Origin: Opitutia bacterium ISCC 52
GTDB taxonomy: Bacteria > Verrucomicrobiota > Verrucomicrobiia > Opitutales > UBA2995
Length of the DNA: 64,000 bases
Reading direction: 5' to 3'
Assembly (NCBI GenBank): GCA_014529675.2
Contig: CP076040.1
Location: 3,677,894 to 3,741,893, forward strand
Below are positions 46,125-54,521 of this stretch, one piece after another. The position numbers were made by a program, and so were the translations under genes. Position 1 is the first letter of the stretch. Every line of letters starts with the position of its first letter. The notes under the pieces were generated by a model, which did no database searches, was not told where the DNA came from, and saw only the letters and a program-made list of their open reading frames with translations.

Positions 46125-46892
46125 ATGTTGTCCTCGCGTATCATCCCCTGCCTGGATGTGACCGATGGTCGCGTAGTTAAGGGAGTAAAATTCAAAGAGC
46201 TTCGCGACGCTGGTGATCCAGTCGATTGCGCGAAAGCTTACGAAGCTCAGGGAGCTGATGAACTCGTATTTCTTGATATCACCGCTTCTAGCGACGAGCG
46301 AAACATCATGCACGATGTGGTCTCTCAGACCGCGGAGCAGTGTTTCATGCCACTCACCGTGGGAGGAGGACTTCGCAATACAGACGATATTCGAGCGATG
46401 CTCAATTCTGGAGCCGATAAGATCAGCCTCAACACAGCCGCTATCCATAATCCAAAACTGGTAGACCAGGCCTCCAATCGCTTTGGCAACCAGTGCATTG
46501 TCGTAGCCATCGATGCGAAACAAGTCCCGGGAGAACAAGCCTGGGAAGTATATACGCACGGCGGACGAAACAATACAGGCTTAGACGCTATCGAGTGGGC
46601 AAAAGAAGTCGTCAAGCTGGGTGCAGGTGAGATACTCCTGACCAGTATGGATCAAGACGGAATGCTCAATGGATATGATATCGAGCTGACGCGCCGCATA
46701 AGCGAATCCGTAGAAGTTCCTGTCATCGCTTCTGGAGGCGCCGGAAATCTCCAGCACATGGTAGATGTACTGGCAGAAGGCAAAGCTTCCGCCGTTTTGG
46801 CAGCCTCTATTTTCCACTTTGGCACTTACAGCATTAGTGAGTGCAAAGATTACCTGGCCAATAATCAGATTCCAGTTCGTCAATTAGGCTGA
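46125..46892 (+). CDS. hisF: Imidazole glycerol phosphate synthase, cyclase subunit
   Basis: 255 residues, the usual length. The TIM barrel opens with '[19 protein letters not shown]' (catalytic Asp), has 'FLDITAS', '[15 protein letters not shown]', '[11 protein letters not shown]' with the second catalytic Asp, 'LTSMDQDG' and '[14 protein letters not shown]' (phosphate binding). It makes imidazole glycerol phosphate and AICAR from PRFAR using ammonia from HisH. HisH and the rest of the his genes are not in the window. Confidence 0.95.
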   Translation: MLSSRIIPCLDVTDGRVVKGVKFKELRDAGDPVDCAKAYEAQGADELVFLDITASSDERNIMHDVVSQTAEQCFMPLTVGGGLRNTDDIRAMLNSGADKISLNTAAIHNPKLVDQASNRFGNQCIVVAIDAKQVPGEQAWEVYTHGGRNNTGLDAIEWAKEVVKLGAGEILLTSMDQDGMLNGYDIELTRRISESVEVPVIASGGAGNLQHMVDVLAEGKASAVLAASIFHFGTYSISECKDYLANNQIPVRQLG

Positions 46893-46948
46893 AGTCTTCT
46901 TTATTTTAGCCCACTTGACAGGTTCTATATACTGGGAGGCTAACACCC

Positions 46949-47824
46949 ATGCGTTTCCAAAGATCATTCATTTACCTAAGTTTTCTAACGGTTCTTTTGA
47001 GCCCTTTGATGGCCTTGTCCAAACCGAGGGTGATTGTATCGATTCCACCACAAAAAGGCTTCATTGAAGCCTTGGTAGGGGAGGCTGTGGATATCCAAGT
47101 GCTATTACAGCCAGGACAAAACCCGACAAATTTTGCCCTAAGCCCTAGACAGCTAAGAGAACTCTCAGAAGCCGAAGCTTATTTCTCTGTGGGTGCACCT
47201 ATGGAGGATTTTATTCTGCCACGCATTGAATCTAATTATCCTGACATTCGAATAATCGATACGAGTGCCGGCATCCGGAAACGTAGTTTGGAAGACCACT
47301 CACATGACGGAGATCACCATGAGCATGCTCATTCACACGTCGCCGATCCTCATGTATGGCTAAGCCCTGGATTGGTAAAGATTCAGCTACGTCACTACAG
47401 TCGCACCCTCAAGGAACTGTTACCTGAGCTCGGTTCCGACATCGATCTACGAGCCTCACAATTTCTATCTGAAGTTGACCTGGTAGACAAAGAGTTAGCG
47501 AACCAACTTAAAGGACTAAAAGGCACAAACATTTTTGTTTACCATCCTGCATTCGGCTACTTCTTGGAACGTTATGGACTTCGTCAGGAAACCGTCGAAA
47601 TCCGTGGAAAACAACCCAGTCCACAACAGATTAAAAGGTTGATAGAGCATGCCAAAGAACAGCAGGTAAAAGTAATTTTCGTTCAACCACAATTTCGAAG
47701 ACATTCAGCACAAGCATTAGCAAAGGCCATCGGAGGGACCGTCGAAATCATTGATCCTCTCGCTGAAAATTACTTGGACAACCTCAGGCACATGGGAGAG
47801 ACCATTGCCAAGAGCTACCGTTAA
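46949..47824 (+). CDS. znuA: Zinc/manganese ABC transporter, periplasmic binding protein
   Basis: 291 residues with a signal peptide ('MRFQRSFIYLSFLTVLLSPLMALS'). The cluster A-I fold shows 'QVLLQPGQNPTNFALSPRQLREL', a His-rich mobile loop 'DHSHDGDHHEHAHSH' (about residues 117-131) typical of zinc-binding ZnuA, the ligand region 'DPHVWLSP', and 'FVYHPAFGYFLERYGL'. It captures Zn(II), or Mn(II), in the periplasm and hands it to ZnuB. It is the first gene of a three-gene transporter operon. I found no clear Zur box in the 56 bp upstream. Confidence 0.85.
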   Translation: MRFQRSFIYLSFLTVLLSPLMALSKPRVIVSIPPQKGFIEALVGEAVDIQVLLQPGQNPTNFALSPRQLRELSEAEAYFSVGAPMEDFILPRIESNYPDIRIIDTSAGIRKRSLEDHSHDGDHHEHAHSHVADPHVWLSPGLVKIQLRHYSRTLKELLPELGSDIDLRASQFLSEVDLVDKELANQLKGLKGTNIFVYHPAFGYFLERYGLRQETVEIRGKQPSPQQIKRLIEHAKEQQVKVIFVQPQFRRHSAQALAKAIGGTVEIIDPLAENYLDNLRHMGETIAKSYR

Positions 47825-47827
47825 TTC

Positions 47828-48586
47828 ATGGCTGATTCGAATCCACTGGTTTGTTTTAAAAAGGTTTCCCTATCGTATGGGAACAACCATGTGCTTTGCG
47901 ATGCAGACTTCGATATCGAAGCCGGTGAGCCCCTCTGTGTAGTCGGTCCCAATGGCGGAGGAAAAACAACGCTTCTGAAATTGATCCTTGGGCTTAAACA
48001 ACCCGATTCAGGATCTATCACCGTATTAGGATCCGCCCCAGACAAAGCAAGAGGTCAGGTCGGATACATGCCACAAGTTCTTGAGTTTGATCCTAAGTTC
48101 CCGATCACGGTCGAAGAAGTGATTGGAATGGGAATGCTAACATCGGGATTCGGTGGTTTTAGAAAAGCTAAAAACCGGCAACAGATCCAAGATGCGATGG
48201 ATGCAGTGGACATTAATCATCGGGCTGATGAACAGTTTTCCGCATTATCAGGAGGACAGAAACAGCGATCGCTTATTGCACGCGCGATGGTCTCCAAGCC
48301 GGCATTGCTACTACTAGATGAACCGACAGCCAATCTGGACCTTACTTTAGAAGACAAGCTGTTGGAGACATTGCTACAATTCCACTCAGATATGAAAATC
48401 GTGATGGTCTCTCATGACCTTGGGTTTGTTTCAGGTGCCGTTAAGCAGGTGCTCTGCGTAAATAAGCATGTCCACACCCACCCTACCGAATCGATTTCAG
48501 CAGAGCTGGTTGAAGAACTCTATGGAGCCAGTCCACGGCGTATCTTGCATGCGTCGGATTTGGGGCATGACCATCACCATCACTAA
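47828..48586 (+). CDS. znuC: Zinc/manganese ABC transporter, ATP-binding protein
   Basis: 252 residues. Walker A 'VVGPNGGGKTTLLKLILG', the ABC signature 'FSALSGGQKQRSLIARAM', Walker B 'LLLLDEPTANLD', and the switch His in 'MVSHDLG' are all present. The C-terminus ends with a histidine tail ('LGHDHHHH') that may bind metal. It drives import through ZnuB. It starts 4 bp after znuA, and its stop codon overlaps the znuB start by one base. Confidence 0.9.
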   Translation: MADSNPLVCFKKVSLSYGNNHVLCDADFDIEAGEPLCVVGPNGGGKTTLLKLILGLKQPDSGSITVLGSAPDKARGQVGYMPQVLEFDPKFPITVEEVIGMGMLTSGFGGFRKAKNRQQIQDAMDAVDINHRADEQFSALSGGQKQRSLIARAMVSKPALLLLDEPTANLDLTLEDKLLETLLQFHSDMKIVMVSHDLGFVSGAVKQVLCVNKHVHTHPTESISAELVEELYGASPRRILHASDLGHDHHHH

Positions 48587-49422
48587 TGGGATCTCTGGGA
48601 GACATATTTTTTGACGACTCACTTTCCTTTATGAGTCAGGCCCTCCTACTGGGATTATTAGCGAGTATTCCTTTCGGGACCATGGGGAGCCTAGTCGTTG
48701 CCAGGCGGATAAGCTATCTCGCAGCAGCGATTGCCCATGCCGTATTGGGCGGTATCGGTTTCTCGTTGTTTGCGAAACATCAATGGGAATGGACTTGGAT
48801 TCAGCCACTCACAGGTGCTCTGATGGTAGGAATACTGGCCGCGCTGCTTGTAGGCTGGATTAGCATCAAGCATCGGGCATACGAGGATACTTTGATCGGT
48901 GCCATCTGGTCGCTAGGCATGGCGATAGGCTTGTTGTTTATTTTCAAAACGCCCCAGTACGTGGATCCAATGAGTTATCTTTTCGGAGATATTTTAATGA
49001 TCTCCTCAGTAGACATAACGCTTGTTCTGGTACTCTGCGCAATCGTTGTTGGATTTGTGATTTATAGCTATCAGCCTTTGGTTGCACTCTGTTTTGATGA
49101 AGAGTTCGCCAAGCTGCGAGGCATTCAAACGACCTCTCTCTATTTGCTGACCTTGTGCCTGGTCGCAATTACCATCGTTTTTTTAGTGAGCATGGTGGGG
49201 GTCATCCTCGTAATTGCTCTATTAAGCTTACCGGCTGCTATGGCTGGACTCTTTTCGAGAAAACTTTGGCAGATGATGGTAGGAGGGACGGTGATCTGTA
49301 TGCTCTTCACATTTTTGGGAACGTGGCTGAGTTATTCATGGGATCTCCCTACGGGCCCGTTCATCATCTTACTATGCGGTATCAGCTACCTTTTGATGCT
49401 GATCCTGAAAAAAGCGCGATAG
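48586..49422 (+). CDS. znuB: Zinc/manganese ABC transporter, permease
   Basis: 278 residues with eight or nine hydrophobic helices, beginning 'FMSQALLLGLLASIPFGTMG' and including 'MVARRISYLAAAIAHAVLGG'-type (here 'VVARRISYLAAAIAHAVLGGIG') and 'LLFIFKTPQYVDPMSYLFGDI'. These are the marks of the ZnuB/MntB/TroC permease family (ABC-3). It sits in the inner membrane and translocates the metal. It ends the transporter operon; the following 126 bp contain two dyads and no gene. Confidence 0.88.
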   Translation: MGSLGDIFFDDSLSFMSQALLLGLLASIPFGTMGSLVVARRISYLAAAIAHAVLGGIGFSLFAKHQWEWTWIQPLTGALMVGILAALLVGWISIKHRAYEDTLIGAIWSLGMAIGLLFIFKTPQYVDPMSYLFGDILMISSVDITLVLVLCAIVVGFVIYSYQPLVALCFDEEFAKLRGIQTTSLYLLTLCLVAITIVFLVSMVGVILVIALLSLPAAMAGLFSRKLWQMMVGGTVICMLFTFLGTWLSYSWDLPTGPFIILLCGISYLLMLILKKAR

Positions 49423-49451
49423 TGGGTCTAAAAGGGCGGTAATTAGATGAA

Positions 49452-49467
49452 ATGACAGAATTGTCAT
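49452..49467. promoter_or_regulatory. Dyad upstream of the YHYH operon (1)
   Basis: ATGACA-GAAT-TGTCAT (49452-49467), a 6-4-6 palindrome 97 bp upstream of the YHYH gene start and 30 bp after znuB. It could be an operator for the YHYH operon. Confidence 0.35.
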
Positions 49468-49494
49468 GAACTAGTGTCACTTTTGTTCATCAAA

Positions 49495-49512
49495 ATACCG
49501 TTATATCGGTAT
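49495..49512. promoter_or_regulatory. Dyad upstream of the YHYH operon (2)
   Basis: ATACCG-TTATAT-CGGTAT (49495-49512), a 6-6-6 palindrome 37 bp upstream of the YHYH gene start; its AT-rich centre may also be a -10 region. Two dyads in 60 bp suggest a regulated promoter. Confidence 0.35.
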
Positions 49513-49548
49513 ACGCAAACGCCTCCTAGTGATCCAACACCCATCGTC

Positions 49549-50487
49549 ATGTTAGTTTTCTCCAAAGTATTTCTGATATTCCTGTTATGTCATTCCCTTC
49601 TATTCGTTTACGTATTCGGACAGGATGAAACGAGCCTGAGCGTAGAATCCGATGAAGAAGGATCGGTCAACCTGACCCTTTCAGGAGAAGAAGGCACGTT
49701 TTGGACCATTCAACGATCCACAGAGCTTTTCGATTGGGAAAATGTTACCAGTGCTGAGCAGGTAGAAATCGGCAACGATGGTCGCATAAACTTTAATTTG
49801 ACTCTGACTGAACTCCCCAAGGTTTTTTACCGTGCCTTCGAAGACGATGGTATACCCGCCGCTTTCAAGTTATTCGATGAGAAGATGGAGATGTATATCG
49901 ATGGCGACTACATGGTCATTGAATCAGACAATGTTCCCAACCACCCAAGCCCTTATTTTTCAAACAGTGATTCCCGTTATGAGGCCTACAACGGAAGCAA
50001 TAATCAAAACCCTAACAACATCGACGAACAAACGTTCGTCTATAGAATCCCGCTCAAACCGAGCGAAGCCACCAATAAGTCCAACACCAATCTAGGGTCT
50101 ATTGGTATCGCGATCAACGGAGTCTCCTTGTTTAATCAATATGCTGGGCCCAACAATCAATCCCTGACCAACGAGATAAATAGTTTCGATCAATACAACG
50201 GTCACCCACAACGCACAGGGGTATACCATTATCACTTTGAGCCGATCTACTTATCATCCGAACATGGCCGAGGAGCCTTTCTTGGATTCCTACTGGATGG
50301 CTTCCCAGTCTATGGTCCGGAAGAAAACGGGGTGATGCTAACCAGCGATGATTTGGATGAATACCACGGCCATTTCGGAATCACTCCAGAATACCCTGAT
50401 GAGATCTATCACTACCATTTCACAGAAGATGACCCTTATCTAAACGGGGGCCAATTCTTTGGAACTCCGGGAACGCAAACCAACTAG
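49549..50487 (+). CDS. YHYH-domain protein, secreted
   Basis: About 312 residues from the ATG at 49549; a start at 49474 would add a non-signal tail. A signal peptide is visible ('MLVFSKVFLIFLLCHSLLFVYVFG'). A first domain (about 30-105) has the 'TIQRSTELFDWENV' pattern seen in many Verrucomicrobial exoproteins. The YHYH domain follows, with 'GIAINGVSLFN', the metal-like 'GVYHYHFEPIYL' and a repeat 'IYHYHFTEDDPY', plus 'LLDGFPVYGPEE'. The function of YHYH domains is unknown; their His pairs suggest metal binding. It is the first gene of an operon with a YwqK-like and an SCO protein. Confidence 0.75.
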   Translation: MLVFSKVFLIFLLCHSLLFVYVFGQDETSLSVESDEEGSVNLTLSGEEGTFWTIQRSTELFDWENVTSAEQVEIGNDGRINFNLTLTELPKVFYRAFEDDGIPAAFKLFDEKMEMYIDGDYMVIESDNVPNHPSPYFSNSDSRYEAYNGSNNQNPNNIDEQTFVYRIPLKPSEATNKSNTNLGSIGIAINGVSLFNQYAGPNNQSLTNEINSFDQYNGHPQRTGVYHYHFEPIYLSSEHGRGAFLGFLLDGFPVYGPEENGVMLTSDDLDEYHGHFGITPEYPDEIYHYHFTEDDPYLNGGQFFGTPGTQTN

Positions 50488-50491
50488 TATC

Positions 50492-51043
50492 ATGCAACGC
50501 TCGTTCCTTACATGGTTGATAATTACCTTATGGTTACCCGTTTTCGGAAGCGGTGAGCTTTCGCTTACAATCGGAACCGAGGGCCTGGTTCGCAAACAAG
50601 GACTCATGGTTTATAACAATGAGCTTCTTTCAGGTTATACCTACGACCTCTACACCAACGGTAATATAAAGCTGAAGACCCATTGGGTGAATGGTAAGCG
50701 CCACGGGAAACAACTCAGTTGGTTTGAGAATGGTAAGATCAAAGAAATCCGTTTCTACAGAAACAATCGAAAGGATGGCCAACACCAAGGATGGTTTGCG
50801 GACAGCACACCGCGGTTTGAATACCATTTCATCGACGGCCAGTATCATGGGAGCTCTAAAGAATGGTATCCCGATGGGTCGATTGCTTCGGAACACAATT
50901 ACGAAATGGGAAAAGAGGTAGGAGCTCAAAAAGTGTATGAAGCCAATGGACAAATTCGCGCTAACTATGTCGTAAAAGACGGTTACCGTTACGGACTCGT
51001 TGGATCCAAAAATTGTATCACTTCACCCACTGCCCAGCTATGA
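50492..51043 (+). CDS. YwqK-like MORN-repeat protein, secreted
   Basis: 183 residues from the ATG at 50492, 4 bp after the YHYH stop. A signal peptide ('MQRSFLTWLIITLWLPVFGSG') is followed by MORN-type repeats: 'YDLYTNGNIKLKTHWVNGKRHG', 'SWFENGKIKEIRFYRNNRKDG', 'YHFIDGQYHGSSKEWYPDGS', each with the GxxHG-type turn. It ends 'YRYGLVGSKNCITSP' with a lone cysteine. Such proteins are called YwqK antitoxins by annotation, but no toxin is present and this is a periplasmic operon protein. The stop overlaps the SCO start by 4 bp (ATGA). Confidence 0.7.
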   Translation: MQRSFLTWLIITLWLPVFGSGELSLTIGTEGLVRKQGLMVYNNELLSGYTYDLYTNGNIKLKTHWVNGKRHGKQLSWFENGKIKEIRFYRNNRKDGQHQGWFADSTPRFEYHFIDGQYHGSSKEWYPDGSIASEHNYEMGKEVGAQKVYEANGQIRANYVVKDGYRYGLVGSKNCITSPTAQL

Positions 51044-51687
51044 GAGTACGACCCTTATTATTTTTCGCGGTCCTGGCATTTGGCGGAATTGTTAGAGGAG
51101 AAGCATCAGCCACGCGTCTCCCCTACTACACCGAACCCACATTTACCCCTCGATGGTTTGATGAAATGCCAGAGGATCTGCACGAAATCCCATCCTTCTC
51201 GTTAACGGACCAATCTGGGCAAACGATCAATCAAGAGCAGCTCAAAGGAAATATATACATAGCCAACTTTTTCTTCACGGCCTGTCCAGGGATCTGCCCT
51301 AAAATGACAGCTAATCTACAGGGCATACAGAGGTCATTTGCTAATGAACCTCACGTAAAGATCCTTTCGCACAGCGTTGCACCCGGAGTAGATACGGTGA
51401 AGCAGCTCAAGGATTACGCCGAACGGAACGAAATAGATGGAACGAAGTGGCACCTACTCACCGGCTCACAGGATTCAATTTATACCTTGGCAAGGAAGTC
51501 TTATTTTGCGGATAAAGCTATTGGCTTCAACAAGAGCACGAAGGAATTCCTTCACACAGAGAACTTCCTGCTTATCGACTCCGAGGGAAGAATTCGAGGA
51601 GTATACAATGGCATCCGATCCTTGGATATGCAAAGGCTTACCACTGATATCCACACGCTGCTAAAGGAAACGAAGGCTAATTCATAA
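51040..51687 (+). CDS. SCO1/SenC family protein
   Basis: About 215 residues from the ATG at 51040. A signal peptide ('MRVRPLLFFAVLAFGGIVRGEA') is followed by a thioredoxin-like fold: 'IPSFSLTDQSGQTIN', the copper-binding CxxxC in 'FFTACPGICPKMTANL', and a third ligand His in 'FLHTENFLLIDSEG'. SCO proteins deliver copper or act as thiol reductants for cytochrome oxidase subunit II. It ends the YHYH-YwqK-SCO operon. A second SCO-like gene lies at the window's end, and no cytochrome oxidase gene is present. Confidence 0.85.
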   Translation: MRVRPLLFFAVLAFGGIVRGEASATRLPYYTEPTFTPRWFDEMPEDLHEIPSFSLTDQSGQTINQEQLKGNIYIANFFFTACPGICPKMTANLQGIQRSFANEPHVKILSHSVAPGVDTVKQLKDYAERNEIDGTKWHLLTGSQDSIYTLARKSYFADKAIGFNKSTKEFLHTENFLLIDSEGRIRGVYNGIRSLDMQRLTTDIHTLLKETKANS

Positions 51688-51751
51688 AGCATTAGACTGC
51701 CACTCTTTGCTTGTCGCAGTAATCCCTTGAAATCAGCATGTTGTTTTTCAC

Positions 51752-52480
51752 ATGCCTACCAAAGTCGATTGCCTTCCCTGGACAGACAATGTCCCCACCA
51801 CCCTACTGAATGATCTTCTCTCGGCTCATGGTTTCTCAGCGAGCGTCGAATCGACTCCGACCGAGCGCAGACGATGGTTTGTCCCACTCAACGATATTGA
51901 TAAACACCTGATCGACTGCGAACAGCTCTTGACCGATCCTGAAAGAGAGCGTGCAGATCGATTCCGTCACGAAGGCGCACGTAAACAATTTATTGTCGGT
52001 CATGCAGTTATTCATTTGCTGCTTAAACAGTATTTAGGAAACGAATACCCATCTATCCAATGGATGGAATCAGAGCATCATAAGCCTTTCATTCAATTGA
52101 GTGACTCATCTATTCCCCTGGAATACAATTTATCCCATTGCGAAGGATTTATTGCAGTTGCGTTGGGTACGATTTCCCAAGGGATCGATATAGAACAAAT
52201 CCGACACTTGAACGACCTGGAAGGTATCAGCAGACAAGTTTTCACAGAGAAAGAGTTAGCGGAAGTATTCGCTACCAACGATACCGAGAAAAAAAACCAA
52301 ACGTTCTTCAAGTTTTGGACCTGTAAAGAAGCTGCCCTGAAGGCACACGGAACCGGATTCATGAAAGACCCAAAGTCTCTCGAACTGCATTTTAAATCGG
52401 AAGTGGAACCTGCAGCCGAGCTCGTGTATTGGAGCGACTCGATACCAGGATATAGTGCAGCTTGGACTGAACGGGCCTAG
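51752..52480 (+). CDS. Sfp-type 4'-phosphopantetheinyl transferase
   Basis: 242 residues. The two PPTase motifs 'SQGIDIEQIRHLNDLEGI' (Mg-binding Asp and Glu) and 'FFKFWTCKEAALKAHGTGF' (WxxKEA) and 'EYNLSHCEGFIAVAL' are present, with the two-lobed length of Sfp rather than the short AcpS type. It transfers phosphopantetheine from CoA to a carrier protein serine. Its most likely substrate in the window is the ACP domain of the gene at 60099-60968, whose operon ends only 4 bp inside this gene from the other strand. Confidence 0.85.
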   Translation: MPTKVDCLPWTDNVPTTLLNDLLSAHGFSASVESTPTERRRWFVPLNDIDKHLIDCEQLLTDPERERADRFRHEGARKQFIVGHAVIHLLLKQYLGNEYPSIQWMESEHHKPFIQLSDSSIPLEYNLSHCEGFIAVALGTISQGIDIEQIRHLNDLEGISRQVFTEKELAEVFATNDTEKKNQTFFKFWTCKEAALKAHGTGFMKDPKSLELHFKSEVEPAAELVYWSDSIPGYSAAWTERA

Positions 52481-53208
52481 CCTCTTCCAAGAAATGGCAT
52501 GCTGATGGGAAGCACCGTACTTTCCAATACACTGACACCATTCGGTAATGTAGCCATTGAGAGGGCCACCTGAGCTAAGTCGTCCGCATTCATAACGCCC
52601 TCTTCATTTACTTTGTCCTCCCGTCCTTCCCAGATCGAGGTCATCGTGTTGCCGGGTTGTAATACACCTACAGAAATTCCATAGGAACGACCATCAAGCG
52701 CTAGAGAACGTGTCAATCCCTCCAAAGCAAACTTCGACGTCGTATAGGGAGCGGAATGAACCCTTGGCATTTTTGCCGACACTGAACCGATATTGATGAT
52801 GCGTCCACGCTTTTGTGGTTTCATCAATTTGAAGGCTTCGCGACTACATAGAAACGCGCCATCCAGATTCACACTCATCACATCTCGCCAGGTTTGAAAA
52901 TCTAGCTCATCAATCGGACCCCCTTTCGCAAGGCCGGCATTATTCACCACTATATCCAAGCGTGAAAACTGCGAAGCAACTTCACTAAACATGGATTGAA
53001 CAGCTTCTTCATCCGTCACATCACAGATGACTGCACTTGCCTGACCTCCATCCGCTTGAATCTCTGCGACTACTGATTGAAGTTTGTCATGTGACCTGGC
53101 GGCCAAGATGGCATGGGCACCTTCTTTGGTCAGTGCTTTGGCGATAGCGGCTCCAATGCCACTGCTTGCTCCGGTAATGACTGCAATTTGATTTTCTAGG
53201 CGAGACAT
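52477..53208 (-). CDS. Short-chain dehydrogenase/reductase, FabG-like (last gene of the acyl/glycosyl operon)
   Basis: 243 residues. 'AVITGASSGIGAAIAKALTKEG' (Rossmann TGxxxGxG), 'NNAG' in 'DIVVNNAGLAKGG', 'NIGSVSAKMP' with the catalytic Ser, and 'YTTSKFALEGLTRSLA' (YxxxK) define a classical SDR. It could reduce a 3-oxoacyl group or a sugar ketone. It is the last gene of the minus-strand run from 60968, separated by 77 bp from the previous glycosyltransferase. It overlaps the PPTase gene by 4 bp. Confidence 0.85.
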   Translation of the reverse strand: MSRLENQIAVITGASSGIGAAIAKALTKEGAHAILAARSHDKLQSVVAEIQADGGQASAVICDVTDEEAVQSMFSEVASQFSRLDIVVNNAGLAKGGPIDELDFQTWRDVMSVNLDGAFLCSREAFKLMKPQKRGRIINIGSVSAKMPRVHSAPYTTSKFALEGLTRSLALDGRSYGISVGVLQPGNTMTSIWEGREDKVNEEGVMNADDLAQVALSMATLPNGVSVLESTVLPISMPFLGRG

Positions 53209-53285
53209 AAGAAATAAGAACTAAAGATGAACGGAAAGAACACTTCTCAGAATTCGAGCAATTTGCCAACAGTGAAGGCTCATTC

Positions 53286-54521
53286 TCATAAATGAGCTCT
53301 TATAAATTCATCCACCCGGCTGGCCATAATCGGGAGCGTATGAAATTCCCTGATACGCCGTGCACCTTGCTCTATGATGCGTTGGATGTCTCCTGCATCA
53401 GCGACCTGAGAGATCCGACAAACGCGCGTAAGGTCACCTGAAACTTCAGGATCGAATAAATAACCCGTTGCAGGTTCCACCACCTCAGGAGTTCCACCCG
53501 TAGATGAAGCAATCACTAATACGCCAGAAGCCATTGCTTCAAGGACCGTTAATGCAAATGGCTCTTGCCAAATACTCGGAAACAACAACGTTCCAATTTG
53601 GCTATAAAACGTTTTGTGAAGGTCTGCGTGAGGCACTTGCCCCAACAAAGACACACAGTCCTTCAAAACTGAATCGTTCTGTATGTGTTTGAAAATCGCT
53701 CGCCCATAAGAGCTCCCCTTTAAGTCTGACGCCACCAGAAGTCGGACCTCAGCATCGTCCATGGCAAGCTCCCGAATCGCTTCCAAAGCCAAATCTAATC
53801 CCTTTTCTTTTTCTGGGCGACCGCAGAAACCGAAGATCTCACGTTTGTCGGTTGTATGAGGCACTTGAGGAAACTGATCGGAGTTGATACCCCAATGCAC
53901 GACGCTTTGATTTGGATTTGAGGCAAAGACGTTGGCTTGTTCTTTCTGAAGGAACCGAGAGCCAAATATGACACCCCGAAAGTTTGGTAATAATCCTGAC
54001 TCCTTGGGAGCAGTGGAATAAATTTCCTGGAGCTGTTGATCTCTCAGCTCACCCTGTCCGTCTTTCTTGGATTTAAAGTGAAAAATGTCAGATGCCAAAG
54101 GATCATTTGGCCAATGGTCTGATACAAAAACAAAGACAGGTGTTTCAGTCGCAAAAACGGATGTCCACTCAGGGTATATCAACCGTCGTGGATTGAATAC
54201 AAATACAACGTCTGCTTCTGCAGCCTTGGACTTAATACCCCGGCCGATTTGGTCGTGGTTTTTCAGAAGTACTCGCTTGGTTCTCCAACCTTCGATTTCT
54301 GGACCCAGTCTTCCAGGAAAGAATCCTGTTAGCGTTAAGGGATCTGTTTTAGGCGATTTCTCGTTTCTGACCGCCGAGAGAACTGTGTTCTTCCAAGCAC
54401 AACCTTCAGCCAAATGCTCCAGAATATTACAGGCACCCAATTCATATCCACCGGCATGATCCGGCGGGTAAGAATTGGAAATAGCCAGGCAATGGATGGG
54501 CTTCAACAGGTCTCCTTCCAT
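53286..54521 (-). CDS. Family 4 glycosyltransferase
   Basis: 411 residues. 'AISNSYPPDHAGGYELGA' is the glycine-rich N-terminus of GT4-type enzymes; 'FCGRPEKEKGLDLALEAI' and the C-terminal 'ALTVLEAMASGVLVIASSTGGTPEVV' with 'EPATGYLFDPE' (EX7E) bind the nucleotide-sugar. It should transfer a sugar from a nucleotide donor to a lipid or sugar acceptor at the inner membrane. It overlaps the preceding gene (54503-55567) by 19 bp, so they are co-translated. Confidence 0.85.
   Translation of the reverse strand: MEGDLLKPIHCLAISNSYPPDHAGGYELGACNILEHLAEGCAWKNTVLSAVRNEKSPKTDPLTLTGFFPGRLGPEIEGWRTKRVLLKNHDQIGRGIKSKAAEADVVFVFNPRRLIYPEWTSVFATETPVFVFVSDHWPNDPLASDIFHFKSKKDGQGELRDQQLQEIYSTAPKESGLLPNFRGVIFGSRFLQKEQANVFASNPNQSVVHWGINSDQFPQVPHTTDKREIFGFCGRPEKEKGLDLALEAIRELAMDDAEVRLLVASDLKGSSYGRAIFKHIQNDSVLKDCVSLLGQVPHADLHKTFYSQIGTLLFPSIWQEPFALTVLEAMASGVLVIASSTGGTPEVVEPATGYLFDPEVSGDLTRVCRISQVADAGDIQRIIEQGARRIREFHTLPIMASRVDEFIRAHL

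Noticed and set aside
46893-46948. Zur box or sigma-70 promoter for the zinc transporter
   Set aside because: A TTGACA at 46915-46920 has no -10 at a workable distance and no Zur-like palindrome was found.
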